Counted from the first letter of the stretch, positions 25,454 through 35,903 are shown. The stretch is DNA of 45,490 nt from Thiomargarita sp. (GCA_020721045.1 DYNN01000007.1:1-45490); one strand, 5' to 3'. Numbers and translations are program-made. The notes: generated by a model from the letters alone, not told the origin.

Positions 25454-28400
25454 ATGAAGTATAGTGCTTCTGTGCCCTGTGATTTTTTTTCATTATCCTC
25501 CGCATTATTATGTGTCTTAAGTAATCGCGGCAAAATTATTCAAGCCAATCCTGCTTGGCAACAAAAATTAGGCATTGTGCCGTCAAAATTGGAGCAAACT
25601 GATTTTTTAGCTTGGTTCCATTCGGAAGATCGAGACAAAACCAAAGCTTATTTAACTGAGTTGCATAATGGTAAGACGAGTATTTCTTTTTGTCATCGTT
25701 GGTATCTAAAAAATGGTGATTATCGTTGGTTACAATGGGAAATAACTGTAATTACTGCTTCTTCTTTACTCAGTACCACCGGTTCAAAAGATTATAGACA
25801 ATCTTTCCCTATTTTTTATGCTATTGCAATTGATGTCACTGCACAAAAAATCGCTGAAAAAAAATTACATCACATTGAAGAACGATTTGAACTCGCCATT
25901 CAGGGCGCGGCTCATGGCTTATGGGATTGGGATTTACACACTAATGAAATTTATTTCTCTCCGCGTTGGAAAAACATGTTGGGGTATGAGGAAAACGAAA
26001 TCGTCAATCACATGGATAGTTTATGCCAGCATGTGCATCCTGATGATTTTACTGATATGTGGGCGCGCATTGAAGCCTATTTAGACAAACGAGTTGCGCA
26101 TTATGAAAGTATCCATCGTATGATGCATAAAAATGGCAATCCTTGCTGGGTGTTGGCGCGTGCGGCAGCTTTATGGGATAAAAATGATCAACCTTATCGC
26201 ATGGTTGGTACCTATATTGATATTACGCAGTATAAAGAAACAGAATACGCGTTAGAAGAAAATGAAGCCTTATTACACGCTATTTTTGAAGTTACGCAAA
26301 TTGGTTTATGTGTCACTAATGAATACGATCAATTTGTGCGTGTTAATCCTGCTTTTGGAAAATTATTTGGTTATCATGCAGATGAATTAATCAATCAATC
26401 AATCACTCTATTATCACCACCACCGCAACGAGCGCGCATTGCTAAACTAAATCAAATTTTTTTGAAAAAAGGTAAAGAAATTAATCGTGAATGGCGTATT
26501 ATCGATCGCTATGGCAATCCAAGTACTTTGGATATCACAATTGGGAATTTAATCCGACACAAACAACAACGTTTTGCCGTGGTGACTGCTGTTGACGTAA
26601 CGAAACGTCGTCGTGCAGAAGAGGAACGTAATCGTTTATTTAATTTATCGGTTGATATGCAATCAATTGTTGATTTTGACGGTTATTTTACCGATTTGAA
26701 CGAAGCATTCGAGACTACACTAGGCTGGAACAAAAATGAATTGTTAAAAAAACCGTGTATAGAATTTGTGCATCCCGCAGACAAAAGAAATACCATTGCT
26801 GTGATTTCACAACTACATACGGGTACTACCATGCTAAATTTCGAAAATCGTTATTTATGTAAAAATGGACAGTATCGATGGTTATCGTGGAATTCTTATG
26901 CATTAATTGATCAACATAGCATTTATTCAATCACGCGCGATATTACTGAAAAGAAATTAGCTGAAGAAAAAATCAAGCAACAACAAGAGTTTATTTTACT
27001 TGTCGTTGATACGGTGCCTAATCTAATTTTAGTTAAAGATCATGAAGATAATTTTATTTTTGTCAATCAAGCCGCGGCTAATTTACTCAATACCAGCGTA
27101 GAAAATTTACTTGATCCTACTCAACCCAAACCTAATCACCCGTTGATTAATTTGGAATTATATCCTAAAACTATGACACAAATTTCCATTGAAAAATATG
27201 AAACAATCATAGAAGGTCAATGCAGAAATCCTCAAGGTGAAGATCGTCACTATCATTTGGTGAAGAAAAATTTTGTACAAAGTAATGGCAATGTTTTTAT
27301 TTTAGCAGTGGGTACTGATATTACTGAACGTAAACAATATGAAGAAGCACTGAAGCAAAGTAAGAGACGTTATCAAGCGATTGTAGAAGACCAAACTGAA
27401 CTTATTTGTCGTTTTTTGCCTAATTATACTCTGAGTTTTGTCAATCATACATTTTGTCGTTATTACAATAAATCAGAATTAGACTTACTTGACCAAACTT
27501 TCCATCCCTTTATTTATGCAGATGATTACGCGCATGTCAGTACAATAATTCATCAATTGGATGCTGATATGCCGGTAAACAATTTTGAATTTCGCACTCA
27601 TGTTGCTGATGGCAGCCTTTCCTGGTTACAGTGGAATGTACGTGCTTTATTTAATGAAAATAATGATGAAATTATTGAATATCAAGCAGTTGGAAGAGAT
27701 ATTACTGAACGTAAAAAAGCAGAAGAAGCTTTGCGACAAAGTGAAGAACGCTTACGTATTGTGACCAGTGGGGCACCACTCATTTTATTTGCTATTGATA
27801 AACAAGGAATCATCACTTTTTCACGCGGTAAGGCATTGAATATATTTGGATTAAAAAATAATCAATTAGTAGGCAAATCAATTTTTGATGAATTTTGCCG
27901 CTTTCCTGATGCGATTACCAATGTTCGCCGTGCCTTACAAGGCGAAACTGTGACTAATATTATACAAGTACCTAATTTTTTTCTAGAAACCAAATATTCA
28001 CCGGCTTATGATAGGGAAGGTTACATTATTGGTGTTATTGGTGTTTCCATCGATATTTCAGAACGTTACAACTTAGAAATAAAGATGAAAGAAACTGTTG
28101 CGGAATTAGAAACGATTTTAGATAACAGTGTCATTGGTATTGCTTATGTAAAAGCAGGTAAATTTATTTGGGTAAACAGTAAGTTAGAAAATTTATTAGA
28201 ATACGAACCAGAAACATTAAATGAATTATCTTTTTGCGTTATCTATGCGCAACCTAAAACTTGTGAACAAATGAAACAAGAGGCATATCAGCTATTTATC
28301 CAAGGAAAAGGCTATGATGATCGGCATTTATTGCGCACACGTATGGGAAAACAATTTTGGGCACGCTTAGTAGGAAAAGCAATTGATTTTAATGAAATTA

Positions 28401-29335
28401 ACCAAGGTTGTATCTGGATTATTGAAGATATTACTTTACAGCAACAAGCTGAACAAGATTTACGATTGACTTCGGCTATTTTTGAAACGACGGCTGATGG
28501 TATCTTTGTGACTGATTTACATAATCGAATTCAACGTGTTAATCCTGCCTTTACGCGCATTACCGGTTATAGCGTTGATGAAATTTTAAATAAAAAAACC
28601 AGCTGCTTATCTTCAGGACGGCACAATCGTCAATTTTATGAACAAATTTGGAAAACAATTGGTAATGTAGGTCATTGGCAAGGAGAAATTTGGAATCGCC
28701 GTAAAAATGGGGAAATTTATGTTGCTTGGTTATCTATCTCTGTGATTAAAAACGATTTAGGCGAACCATTGCAATATATGGCAGTTTTAAGTGATATTTC
28801 TCGTTTGCAACAAGATATTGAAAAAATGCGTTATTTAGCTAACTATGATTCTTTAACTCAATTGCCTAATCGCATGTTATTTAACGATAATTTATTACAA
28901 GCCCAACACCGTGCTATACGACATCATTGTTCATTAGCCGTACTTTTCATTGATTTAGATAATTTTAAGCCGGTCAATGATCAATTTGGTCATGCAGTGG
29001 GCGATCAGTTATTGCAACAAGTTGCCGAACGTTTATGTAATTGTGTACGAGATAGTGATACAGTTGCTCGTTTTGGTGGTGATGAATTTACTATTTTGCT
29101 CAATAATGTACACAATATTCAAGAAGCTAGCGAAGTGGCTCAACAAATTACACAGACTTTGCAGCAGCCTTTTTATTTAGGCAAAAATGTCGTGATAATT
29201 TCTGCTAGCATTGGTATTGCAGTTTATCCAGAACATGAAAATAAAATTGATAATTTACTACGCAAGGCGGATCAGGCAATGTATCAAGCAAAAAACAATG
29301 GTAAAGGCAGATTTTGTTTTTATCAAATACCTTAA
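25454..29335 (+). CDS. Nine-PAS-domain diguanylate cyclase (GGDEF)
   Basis: The 1293-residue cytoplasmic protein has no signal peptide or membrane helix. Nine PAS/PAC modules follow each other, recognised by their PAC ends of the type D-[IV]-[TS]-x-[RK] at about residues 137, 260, 388, 505, 635, 760, 872, 1000 and 1120. The C-terminal GGDEF domain starts near 1125, with the catalytic GGDEF at about 1208-1212 and the inhibitory RxxD site (RDSD) intact five residues upstream. It should make cyclic di-GMP and be inhibited by product. There is no EAL domain. The PAS array indicates several ligand or redox inputs; haem or flavin cofactors cannot be called from sequence alone. It is the last gene before the pstS terminator on the opposite strand. 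Confidence 0.93.
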   Translation: MKYSASVPCDFFSLSSALLCVLSNRGKIIQANPAWQQKLGIVPSKLEQTDFLAWFHSEDRDKTKAYLTELHNGKTSISFCHRWYLKNGDYRWLQWEITVITASSLLSTTGSKDYRQSFPIFYAIAIDVTAQKIAEKKLHHIEERFELAIQGAAHGLWDWDLHTNEIYFSPRWKNMLGYEENEIVNHMDSLCQHVHPDDFTDMWARIEAYLDKRVAHYESIHRMMHKNGNPCWVLARAAALWDKNDQPYRMVGTYIDITQYKETEYALEENEALLHAIFEVTQIGLCVTNEYDQFVRVNPAFGKLFGYHADELINQSITLLSPPPQRARIAKLNQIFLKKGKEINREWRIIDRYGNPSTLDITIGNLIRHKQQRFAVVTAVDVTKRRRAEEERNRLFNLSVDMQSIVDFDGYFTDLNEAFETTLGWNKNELLKKPCIEFVHPADKRNTIAVISQLHTGTTMLNFENRYLCKNGQYRWLSWNSYALIDQHSIYSITRDITEKKLAEEKIKQQQEFILLVVDTVPNLILVKDHEDNFIFVNQAAANLLNTSVENLLDPTQPKPNHPLINLELYPKTMTQISIEKYETIIEGQCRNPQGEDRHYHLVKKNFVQSNGNVFILAVGTDITERKQYEEALKQSKRRYQAIVEDQTELICRFLPNYTLSFVNHTFCRYYNKSELDLLDQTFHPFIYADDYAHVSTIIHQLDADMPVNNFEFRTHVADGSLSWLQWNVRALFNENNDEIIEYQAVGRDITERKKAEEALRQSEERLRIVTSGAPLILFAIDKQGIITFSRGKALNIFGLKNNQLVGKSIFDEFCRFPDAITNVRRALQGETVTNIIQVPNFFLETKYSPAYDREGYIIGVIGVSIDISERYNLEIKMKETVAELETILDNSVIGIAYVKAGKFIWVNSKLENLLEYEPETLNELSFCVIYAQPKTCEQMKQEAYQLFIQGKGYDDRHLLRTRMGKQFWARLVGKAIDFNEINQGCIWIIEDITLQQQAEQDLRLTSAIFETTADGIFVTDLHNRIQRVNPAFTRITGYSVDEILNKKTSCLSSGRHNRQFYEQIWKTIGNVGHWQGEIWNRRKNGEIYVAWLSISVIKNDLGEPLQYMAVLSDISRLQQDIEKMRYLANYDSLTQLPNRMLFNDNLLQAQHRAIRHHCSLAVLFIDLDNFKPVNDQFGHAVGDQLLQQVAERLCNCVRDSDTVARFGGDEFTILLNNVHNIQEASEVAQQITQTLQQPFYLGKNVVIISASIGIAVYPEHENKIDNLLRKADQAMYQAKNNGKGRFCFYQIP

Positions 29336-29374
29336 ATTTTAATTGATCTATAAAAATAATTACGCTGATGAAAT

Positions 29375-29398
29375 AAAAAAAGCCCCGCGGTGCAGGGC
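29375..29398 (-). terminator. Rho-independent terminator of pstS
   Basis: On the minus strand a 7-bp GC-rich stem with one mismatch (29382-29388 with 29392-29398) is followed by a run of seven T. It lies about 45 bases past the pstS stop codon. Confidence 0.75.
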
Positions 29399-29443
29399 AA
29401 GACAGGTTATATGAAAAATAAATACGGAGGAAGAGATAATAAC

Positions 29444-30397
29444 TTATTGAATTTTAGCGAGTTCTAACTCGATTACTTTGGCGGGTAATGCAATATAGCC
29501 ATCTTTTTCAACAACTTGTTGACCAGACTTAGAAAGCATCATTTTGACAAATTCAGCTTCTAACGGGGGTAAAGGTTTGTTTGGTTCTTTGTTGACATAT
29601 ACGTATAAAAAACGGGACAGTGGATAAAGACCATTAATCGCATTTTCTTCAGTAGCGGCTACAAAAGGTTCACCGTCTTTTGCTGAGATGGCTAAGGCTT
29701 TCACGCCAGAAGTTTTGTAACCAATGCCTGAATAACCGATACTATTTGGGGATGAAGTCACTGATTGTACGACAGATGCAGAACCGGGTTGTTCATTAAC
29801 ATTGCTTTTGAAATCACCTTTACATAAGGCATGTTCTTTAAAGTAACCATAGGTGCCAGACACAGAATTACGTCCATAGAGTTGAATACTGCGCGTTTCC
29901 CATTCGCCTTTTAAACCCACTCCATTCCACATGGAAATATCTTGATCGTAGTTACACTTTCTGGTAGATGAAAAAATGGCATCAACTTGTGGCATAGAAA
30001 GACCTTCAATCGGATTGTCTTTGTGAACGAAAACTGCGAGTGCGTCAATAGCAACTCGAATTGCAGTGGGTTCATAGCCATATTTCTTTTCAAATGCTTC
30101 TATTTCTTGATCTTTCATTTTGCGACTCATGGGACCTAAATTGCTGGTGCCTTCAGTCAAAGCTGGTGGTGCAGTGGATGATCCGGCTGCTTGTACTTGA
30201 ATATTTACATTGGGATAATGGCGTTTATATTCTTCTGTCCACAATGTCATCAGATTTGCCAAGGTATCAGAGCCAACACTGGAGAGATTTCCAGAAATCC
30301 CGCTGATTGCTTTGTACTCTGGTGCTTCATCTGCTAATACGTCACCTGTAAAGGATAATGCAGTGATTAAGCCTGCAATACTTAATAATTTTTTCAT
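29444..30397 (-). CDS. pstS: Phosphate ABC transporter substrate-binding protein
   Basis: The 317-residue periplasmic protein binds phosphate for the PstCAB transporter. The signal peptide covers about residues 1-22 (ending VLA). Phosphate-binding blocks GSDTLANLM near residue 42, [12 protein letters not shown] near 70, and [13 protein letters not shown] near 180 are visible. A canonical Pho box lies upstream, and a terminator follows directly. pstC, pstA and pstB are not adjacent, so this is a stand-alone PstS, which may also serve as a phosphate sensor for PhoR. It lies directly behind atpA, at the place where atpG would be expected. Confidence 0.93.
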   Translation of the reverse strand: MKKLLSIAGLITALSFTGDVLADEAPEYKAISGISGNLSSVGSDTLANLMTLWTEEYKRHYPNVNIQVQAAGSSTAPPALTEGTSNLGPMSRKMKDQEIEAFEKKYGYEPTAIRVAIDALAVFVHKDNPIEGLSMPQVDAIFSSTRKCNYDQDISMWNGVGLKGEWETRSIQLYGRNSVSGTYGYFKEHALCKGDFKSNVNEQPGSASVVQSVTSSPNSIGYSGIGYKTSGVKALAISAKDGEPFVAATEENAINGLYPLSRFLYVYVNKEPNKPLPPLEAEFVKMMLSKSGQQVVEKDGYIALPAKVIELELAKIQ

Positions 30398-30436
30398 TCA
30401 GTTCTGCCTCGTTGTTGGTTACTATGGTGAAGCAGT

Positions 30437-30467
30437 ATGACGAATAAATATGACAGGATAATGACAG
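30437..30467 (-). promoter_or_regulatory. Pho box (PhoB operator) upstream of pstS
   Basis: Read on the minus strand there are two perfect CTGTCAT repeats with 11-base spacing (30461-30467 then 30450-30456) and a third partial TCGTCAT at 30437-30443. Two direct CTGTCAT heptamers with an 11-base repeat unit are the PhoB binding consensus. They lie 40-70 bases before the start codon. Confidence 0.85.
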
Positions 30468-30590
30468 GATTGATGATAGGTCGAAGGCGAGATTATAAAG
30501 ATTCATCCCCTCGTTTTTTAAGCGAGAAGACGAATTGAAAGACAATTTTTGGAAACTAATATAGTCTAAGACTTAAACAATTTCTATACA

Positions 30591-32132
30591 TTACCAAGCT
30601 TGTGTGGTCTTAAATTCTTCTAAAATTGCTTTAAAACCTGTTGCAATTTCTTCAGTATATTCTGCTTCTTTATTCACTTTTTCCATTAATTTAGCATATT
30701 GTCCACTGAGATAACTATGTAAAGCTTTTTCAAAATCAACAACTTTTTTAACAGGAACATCATCTAAATAACCTTCATTAGCTGCAAATAAGGAAATTGC
30801 CATTTCTGCAACGGTTAAAGGAGAATATTGTTTTTGCTTCATTAATTCAGTCACACGTTGTCCACGTTCAATTTGCTTTCGTGTATTTTCATCTAAATCA
30901 GAAGCAAACTGTGCAAAAGCCGCTAATTCACGAAATTGTGCTAAGTCTAAGCGTACGCCACCACCGAGTTTTTTGACAATTTTAGTTTGTGCAGCCCCAC
31001 CAACGCGCGATACAGATAAGCCCGGATTAATAGCTGGGCGAATGCCTGCGTTAAATAAGTCTGTTTCTAAATAAATTTGTCCATCAGTAATAGAAATTAC
31101 GTTAGTTGGCACGAAAGCCGATACGTCACCTGCTTGAGTTTCAATAATCGGTAAAGCAGTCAATGAACCAGTTTTACCTTTGATTTCGCCATTAGTTGCT
31201 TTTTCTACATAGGTCGCATTAACGCGTGCGGCTCTTTCCAATAAACGCGAATGTAAATAAAACACGTCACCAGGATAAGCTTCACGCCCAGGTGGACGGC
31301 GAAGTAGTAGAGAAACTTGACGATATGCCCAAGCTTGTTTGGTCAAATCATCATAAACAATTAACGCATCTTCACCGCGATCTCTAAAATACTCGCCCAT
31401 TGCACAACCGGCATAAGGCGCAATAAATTGTAAAGAAGCTGGATCAGACGCATTAGCAGCAACTACAATCGTATGTTCTAATGCACCATATTCTTCTAAT
31501 TTACGCACAACGTTGGCAACTGATGAAGCTTTTTGTCCAATCGCTACATAAATACACTTAATACCAGTGCCTTTTTGATTAATAATGGTGTCAATCGCAA
31601 CCGCAGTTTTACCTGTTTGCCGATCACCAATGATTAATTCACGTTGTCCACGTCCAATAGGTACCATAGAATCAATTGCTTTTAAACCGGTTTGCACAGG
31701 TTGCGCAACAGATTTTCTAGTAATAACCCCAGGTGCAATACGCTCAATAGGTAGTTTTTTACCGCTGTTAATTGGTCCTTTACCATCTAAGGGCAATCCC
31801 AAAGGATTAACGACGCGCCCCAACAATTCTTCACCAACGGGCACTTCCAAAATCCGTCCCGTACATTTGACGATATCCCCTTCACTCAGATGCTCGTAAG
31901 GTCCTAAAACAACACCCCCTACGGAATCCCGTTCAAGGTTCATCACCATACCAAAAGAGCCGCCAGCAAATTCTATCATTTCACCTTGCACTGCATCGGC
32001 AAGCCCGTGAATACGAACAATACCGTCAGTAACACTCACGATGGAACCTTCGCTACGACTTTCGGTAGTTAAGTCATAATTTTGAATTTTTCTTTTAATC
32101 AGATCACTGATTTCTGAAGGATTAAGCTGCAT
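30591..32132 (-). CDS. atpA: ATP synthase F1 subunit alpha
   Basis: The 513-residue catalytic-core subunit binds nucleotide at the non-catalytic sites of F1. It starts [20 protein letters not shown]. The P-loop GDRQTGKT is at about residues 169-176, and the signature [17 protein letters not shown] near 365 is intact. Length matches E. coli. It is the last gene of atpIBEFHA here: the expected atpG, atpD and atpC are missing downstream and replaced by pstS. A 95-base gap with a GTGGGT hairpin repeat separates it from atpH, unusually wide for this operon. Confidence 0.97.
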   Translation of the reverse strand: MQLNPSEISDLIKRKIQNYDLTTESRSEGSIVSVTDGIVRIHGLADAVQGEMIEFAGGSFGMVMNLERDSVGGVVLGPYEHLSEGDIVKCTGRILEVPVGEELLGRVVNPLGLPLDGKGPINSGKKLPIERIAPGVITRKSVAQPVQTGLKAIDSMVPIGRGQRELIIGDRQTGKTAVAIDTIINQKGTGIKCIYVAIGQKASSVANVVRKLEEYGALEHTIVVAANASDPASLQFIAPYAGCAMGEYFRDRGEDALIVYDDLTKQAWAYRQVSLLLRRPPGREAYPGDVFYLHSRLLERAARVNATYVEKATNGEIKGKTGSLTALPIIETQAGDVSAFVPTNVISITDGQIYLETDLFNAGIRPAINPGLSVSRVGGAAQTKIVKKLGGGVRLDLAQFRELAAFAQFASDLDENTRKQIERGQRVTELMKQKQYSPLTVAEMAISLFAANEGYLDDVPVKKVVDFEKALHSYLSGQYAKLMEKVNKEAEYTEEIATGFKAILEEFKTTQAW

Positions 32133-32151
32133 GGATTGTTTCCGGTTGTAG

Positions 32152-32213
32152 GGTGGGTAACCGTAAACCCACCATTTTCAAATCAAAACCTTGTAGAACG
32201 GGCTACGCTACCC
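32152..32213. repeat. Hairpin repeat inside the atp operon (atpH-atpA gap)
   Basis: GGTGGGT at 32152-32158 pairs perfectly with ACCCACC at 32167-32173, and a second near-palindrome GGGCTACGCTACCC follows at about 32200-32213. The words resemble the GGGTGGGTTACG repeats dispersed in many proteobacterial genomes. It lies between two genes that are normally almost contiguous, and could tune alpha-subunit translation or mRNA stability. Confidence 0.5.
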
Positions 32214-32227
32214 ATTCAAAACTCTTG

Positions 32228-32761
32228 TTAGCACAATTCACTTGCTAATTGCTTGATGCGACCTTTCAATGACATATCAATGACTTGGTCACCTGCACGA
32301 ATCAGCCAACCGCCCAATAAACTGGTGTCAAGACTCACATCGACATCAATTGATTTGCCTAAACGTCTTTGCAACGTAGCGGCTAATTCGGCTTTTTGCT
32401 CAGGCGTTACCTCATAGACAGAAATAAGTTCTACTTTGATATAACCCTGATGTTGTGCTTTTAATTCTTCATACTGTGTCGCAATTTTTGGCACAGTGAC
32501 CAATCTTCGATTATCAACTAGCAATCGTACTAAATTCTTGCCCATATCGCTGAGTTGTCCATCACAAATATCTAAAATCACCTGTTTTAATACTGTTTTA
32601 GTGACCTTAGGATTGGCAATGATGGCAGCCATAGTCGCATCATCAACGATTTGGGTTAAGTAGTTTAAATCAGCCGATAAGGTGTCAAAACTATTGGTTT
32701 CTTTGGCAAGTTCAAACACGGCTTCTGCGTAGGGACGTGCCAAAGTTGCATATTCTGCCAT
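32228..32761 (-). CDS. atpH: ATP synthase F1 subunit delta
   Basis: The 177-residue stator subunit links the F1 head to the b subunits. The N-terminal YATLARPYAEAVFELAKE and the C-terminal LLGGWLIRAGDQVIDMSLKGRIKQL are characteristic of the OSCP/delta family. It starts 10 bases after atpF. Confidence 0.96.
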   Translation of the reverse strand: MAEYATLARPYAEAVFELAKETNSFDTLSADLNYLTQIVDDATMAAIIANPKVTKTVLKQVILDICDGQLSDMGKNLVRLLVDNRRLVTVPKIATQYEELKAQHQGYIKVELISVYEVTPEQKAELAATLQRRLGKSIDVDVSLDTSLLGGWLIRAGDQVIDMSLKGRIKQLASELC

Positions 32762-32771
32762 CGTTAATTGC

Positions 32772-33242
32772 CTATAGTTGTTTCATCATTTTTGCGATAA
32801 ATTCACCATGCGTTGCAGGGCTAATTTCGCGCGCTAAAATCTTTTCAGCCATATTCAATGCCAAAGTAACTGTTTGTTCTCTCAAATGTTCTTTAGCACG
32901 ATTCAGTTCCAAATCAATTTCAGCTTTGGCTGTATCTAATTGCCGTTGCCCTTCAGTACGTGCTTTTTCTTTTGCTTCTTCAACAATTTCACTGGCACGT
33001 TTGTTAGCGGCAATAATAATATCAGCAGATTCTTGCTTTGCATTGCGCAACCGTTCAGTTGCACGATTTTCTGCCAATTCTAGTTCGTGCTTACCTCTTT
33101 CTGCGGCAGCCAGACCATCTGCAATACGGGCAGTACGTGCCTGTAACATTTTGGTCATGGGTTCCCACAAATAGCGACTAACAAACCAGACTAGCACGGC
33201 AAAAGTTGCAATTTGCCCAAAAAGTGTAGCAGTTACATTCAT
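32772..33242 (-). CDS. atpF: ATP synthase Fo subunit b
   Basis: The 156-residue peripheral-stalk subunit has a single N-terminal membrane segment (about residues 5-24; LFGQIATFAVLVWFV) and a long charged coiled coil. Its length equals E. coli AtpF. AGGA 7 bases before the ATG supports the start. It lies between atpE and atpH in the usual order. Confidence 0.96.
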   Translation of the reverse strand: MNVTATLFGQIATFAVLVWFVSRYLWEPMTKMLQARTARIADGLAAAERGKHELELAENRATERLRNAKQESADIIIAANKRASEIVEEAKEKARTEGQRQLDTAKAEIDLELNRAKEHLREQTVTLALNMAEKILAREISPATHGEFIAKMMKQL

Positions 33243-33277
33243 GTCAATTCCTTAATATCAACACTCAAAATTGATGA

Positions 33278-33574
33278 TTAATGACCTACTAACGCTTTAA
33301 CAGCCGCTTCTGCCGCGCCCATAAACGGATTGGCGAAAATAAACCACATTGAAAAACCTAAGACGATCATGGGGAATGCTTCCATTAAACCACCAGTAAA
33401 TAACATTTGTCCCATTAATTGCGCTCTCATTTCAGGTTGTCTTGCAATCCCTTCTAAGTATTTTGAACAAATTAATGCCCAGCCTAGTGCAGAGGCAAAA
33501 CCCGCCGCTGCTAAAATCAAACCGACAACAAGTGCGGTATTGGAATAAATGAGAGCGATATTCTCAGGTGTCAT
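33278..33574 (-). CDS. atpE: ATP synthase Fo subunit c
   Basis: The 98-residue proteolipid forms the rotor ring. Two helices (about residues 12-36 and 58-82) flank the polar loop EGIARQPE. The ion-carrying carboxylate is E65 in GGLMEAFPM. Residues typical of Na+-binding rings (Gln near 32, Ser/Thr after the Glu) are absent, so H+ coupling is expected. In helix 1 the usual four-glycine pattern that packs the ring is altered: aligned to E. coli G23, G27, G29 and G33 it reads A27, G31, A33 and S37. It also has a 10-15-residue C-terminal extension. Confidence 0.95.
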   Translation of the reverse strand: MTPENIALIYSNTALVVGLILAAAGFASALGWALICSKYLEGIARQPEMRAQLMGQMLFTGGLMEAFPMIVLGFSMWFIFANPFMGAAEAAVKALVGH

Positions 33575-33674
33575 GTTACAATTTCTCCTCTAATATAATG
33601 AATGAATAAAAAGCCATTTTAATTTAACACAAAAGTACTTTATTTGGGTTCTATTACCCACCCAAAATTGTCTT

Positions 33675-34499
<825 letters not shown>

Positions 34500-34537
34500 C
34501 TAAAATTGATAATAATCTAAATTTTTTGAAATAGTAT

Positions 34538-34924
34538 TTAAGCTTTTTTATTAAAGAAATAACCTAATTGTGCAACTGCAAACGTTATAAGCATAGGTAC
34601 TGGGGGCAAATCTAATCCTTTCATACCAACGATAAATAGAGCAAGCGTAAAAATAAAACGTTGTATTGCAGCAAAATAGAGTACTTGAACTTCTTTACCG
34701 GGCGAAATAGCAGCAATTTTGGCGGCAATGCGTACGCGCCTGTCCATCATCCAAACGTTGAACAACACGATGCACCCGCCGTATAAAGCAGCTTGTGCAG
34801 CCAATTGATTTTGATAGAAATAAAATCCCCATGCTACCACAGAAATCAATAGAGCTTGTATAGCCAGTATCCGTTGGGCACCGGTGTCTATTGATGATAA
34901 TCCGGTCGGTTCATTTTGATCCAT
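34538..34924 (-). CDS. atpI: ATP synthase subunit I (assembly factor)
   Basis: The 128-residue hydrophobic protein with four predicted membrane segments occupies the first place in the atp operon. It resembles proteobacterial AtpI by position and by pattern (QRILAIQALLISVVAWGFYF and AALYGGCIVLFNVWMMDRRV). AtpI is thought to help assemble the c ring and is not essential in E. coli. The operon promoter should lie in the 230 bases upstream. Confidence 0.88.
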   Translation of the reverse strand: MDQNEPTGLSSIDTGAQRILAIQALLISVVAWGFYFYQNQLAAQAALYGGCIVLFNVWMMDRRVRIAAKIAAISPGKEVQVLYFAAIQRFIFTLALFIVGMKGLDLPPVPMLITFAVAQLGYFFNKKA

Positions 34925-35156
34925 GATTATTTTACGTAAATTTGGTACTCATTTACAATCAGTTAAATTGATTGCAACTTAATTAGCACGAAATGTGAAG
35001 TATAATGGGATAGAGATACGTGGTCAATCACATATGACAATTAATAAAAAATAATTGCATCATTCTAGTGTAGAGATTTTACTTTGTTATGCTGCTTTGC
35101 AACAACTATCGATTATTTTATCTTAATATTCAGATGGAAATAAAATAAGTGATCAT
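34925..35156 (-). promoter_or_regulatory. Likely atp operon promoter region
   Basis: The 232 bases lie between the metallophosphoesterase stop and atpI. No ORF is present. The sequence is AT-rich and contains TATAAT-like words read on either strand, but no well-spaced -35 pair could be fixed by eye. Confidence 0.3.
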
Positions 35157-35903
35157 TCACGGTAAATATTCAACTTGAGTATTTACTTGTTCGCCGTCCC
35201 ATTCGATCATACGCCAGCCTGGACGGATATGCTCGACTACAAATCTATTACTTTTTGTATCAATTTGCAACATTGTAGACGGAGTAAGATAAATGATTTT
35301 TCCTTCTTCTTTCAAAATTTTATCTGTATGATAATGACCACAAAAAATATGTTTAACCACTTTTAATTGTTGCAATAATTCCCACGTTTCTGCAATATTG
35401 CCCAACGGATAAAATGAATCCATGAACAGACAATCACACAATAAAGGTGGATGATGCATAAATAATAATATCGATTCATCACTATGATGTAATTGTTGAT
35501 ATAACCAAGCGAGTTGTTTTTTTGGTAAAATATAGGTAGAAGTGTCTAAAAATAACAAACGGTGACCATTAACTCGACGACTAAAATATAACATATCATC
35601 TTGCACATCTTTAACTGGAATATCGAATATTTGTTTCATTACAGCAACACGATCATGATTACCAGCCATCACGACATAAGGGTAAGGAAAGCGGGTTAAA
35701 GTTTCTTTTATCCACTGATAAGCTTCAATTTCTCCATCTGCAGCCGCAAGATCACCCGATAATACCAATAAATCAATTTGTCTTTCTTTAAGAAACTGTA
35801 ATACATCAATAAAATTTTTACGCACATTAATATTTCGATAAGTTTCTGCTACAGCATTAATGTGCATATCACTCACTTGTGCGATGATTGCTTTTTTTGG
35901 CAT
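35157..35903 (-). CDS. Calcineurin-like metallophosphoesterase (CpdA-like)
   Basis: The product is 248 residues with all motifs of the dinuclear metallophosphoesterase fold: SDMHI (D12, H14), SGDLAAADG, GNHD, HHPP and GHYH. The layout and length match CpdA, the 3',5'-cyclic-AMP phosphodiesterase, and related class III phosphodiesterases. The frame extends to a TTG at 35927 and an ATG at 35912. AGGA sits 9 bases before the ATG at 35903 (MPKKAIIAQVSD), so that start is chosen. It is divergent from a soluble-adenylyl-cyclase-like gene, which supports a role in cyclic nucleotide breakdown, though other phosphoesters are possible. Confidence 0.82.
   Translation of the reverse strand: MPKKAIIAQVSDMHINAVAETYRNINVRKNFIDVLQFLKERQIDLLVLSGDLAAADGEIEAYQWIKETLTRFPYPYVVMAGNHDRVAVMKQIFDIPVKDVQDDMLYFSRRVNGHRLLFLDTSTYILPKKQLAWLYQQLHHSDESILLFMHHPPLLCDCLFMDSFYPLGNIAETWELLQQLKVVKHIFCGHYHTDKILKEEGKIIYLTPSTMLQIDTKSNRFVVEHIRPGWRMIEWDGEQVNTQVEYLP

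Noticed and set aside
31585-31899. Plus-strand frame of 104 codons opposite atpA
   Set aside because: It is a codon shadow of the conserved nucleotide-binding region of atpA; nothing recognisable is in its translation.
32737-33174. 145-codon plus-strand frame opposite atpF/atpH
   Set aside because: It is antisense to well-supported ATP synthase genes, Cys/Ser/Ala-rich as typical of shadows of a Glu/Ala-rich coiled coil, and has no ribosome site.
33649-33668. GGGT/ACCC mini-hairpin between atpE and atpB as a regulatory repeat
   Set aside because: Only 4-5 base pairs form and the spacing is ordinary for an intergenic gap, so it is not separable from chance.
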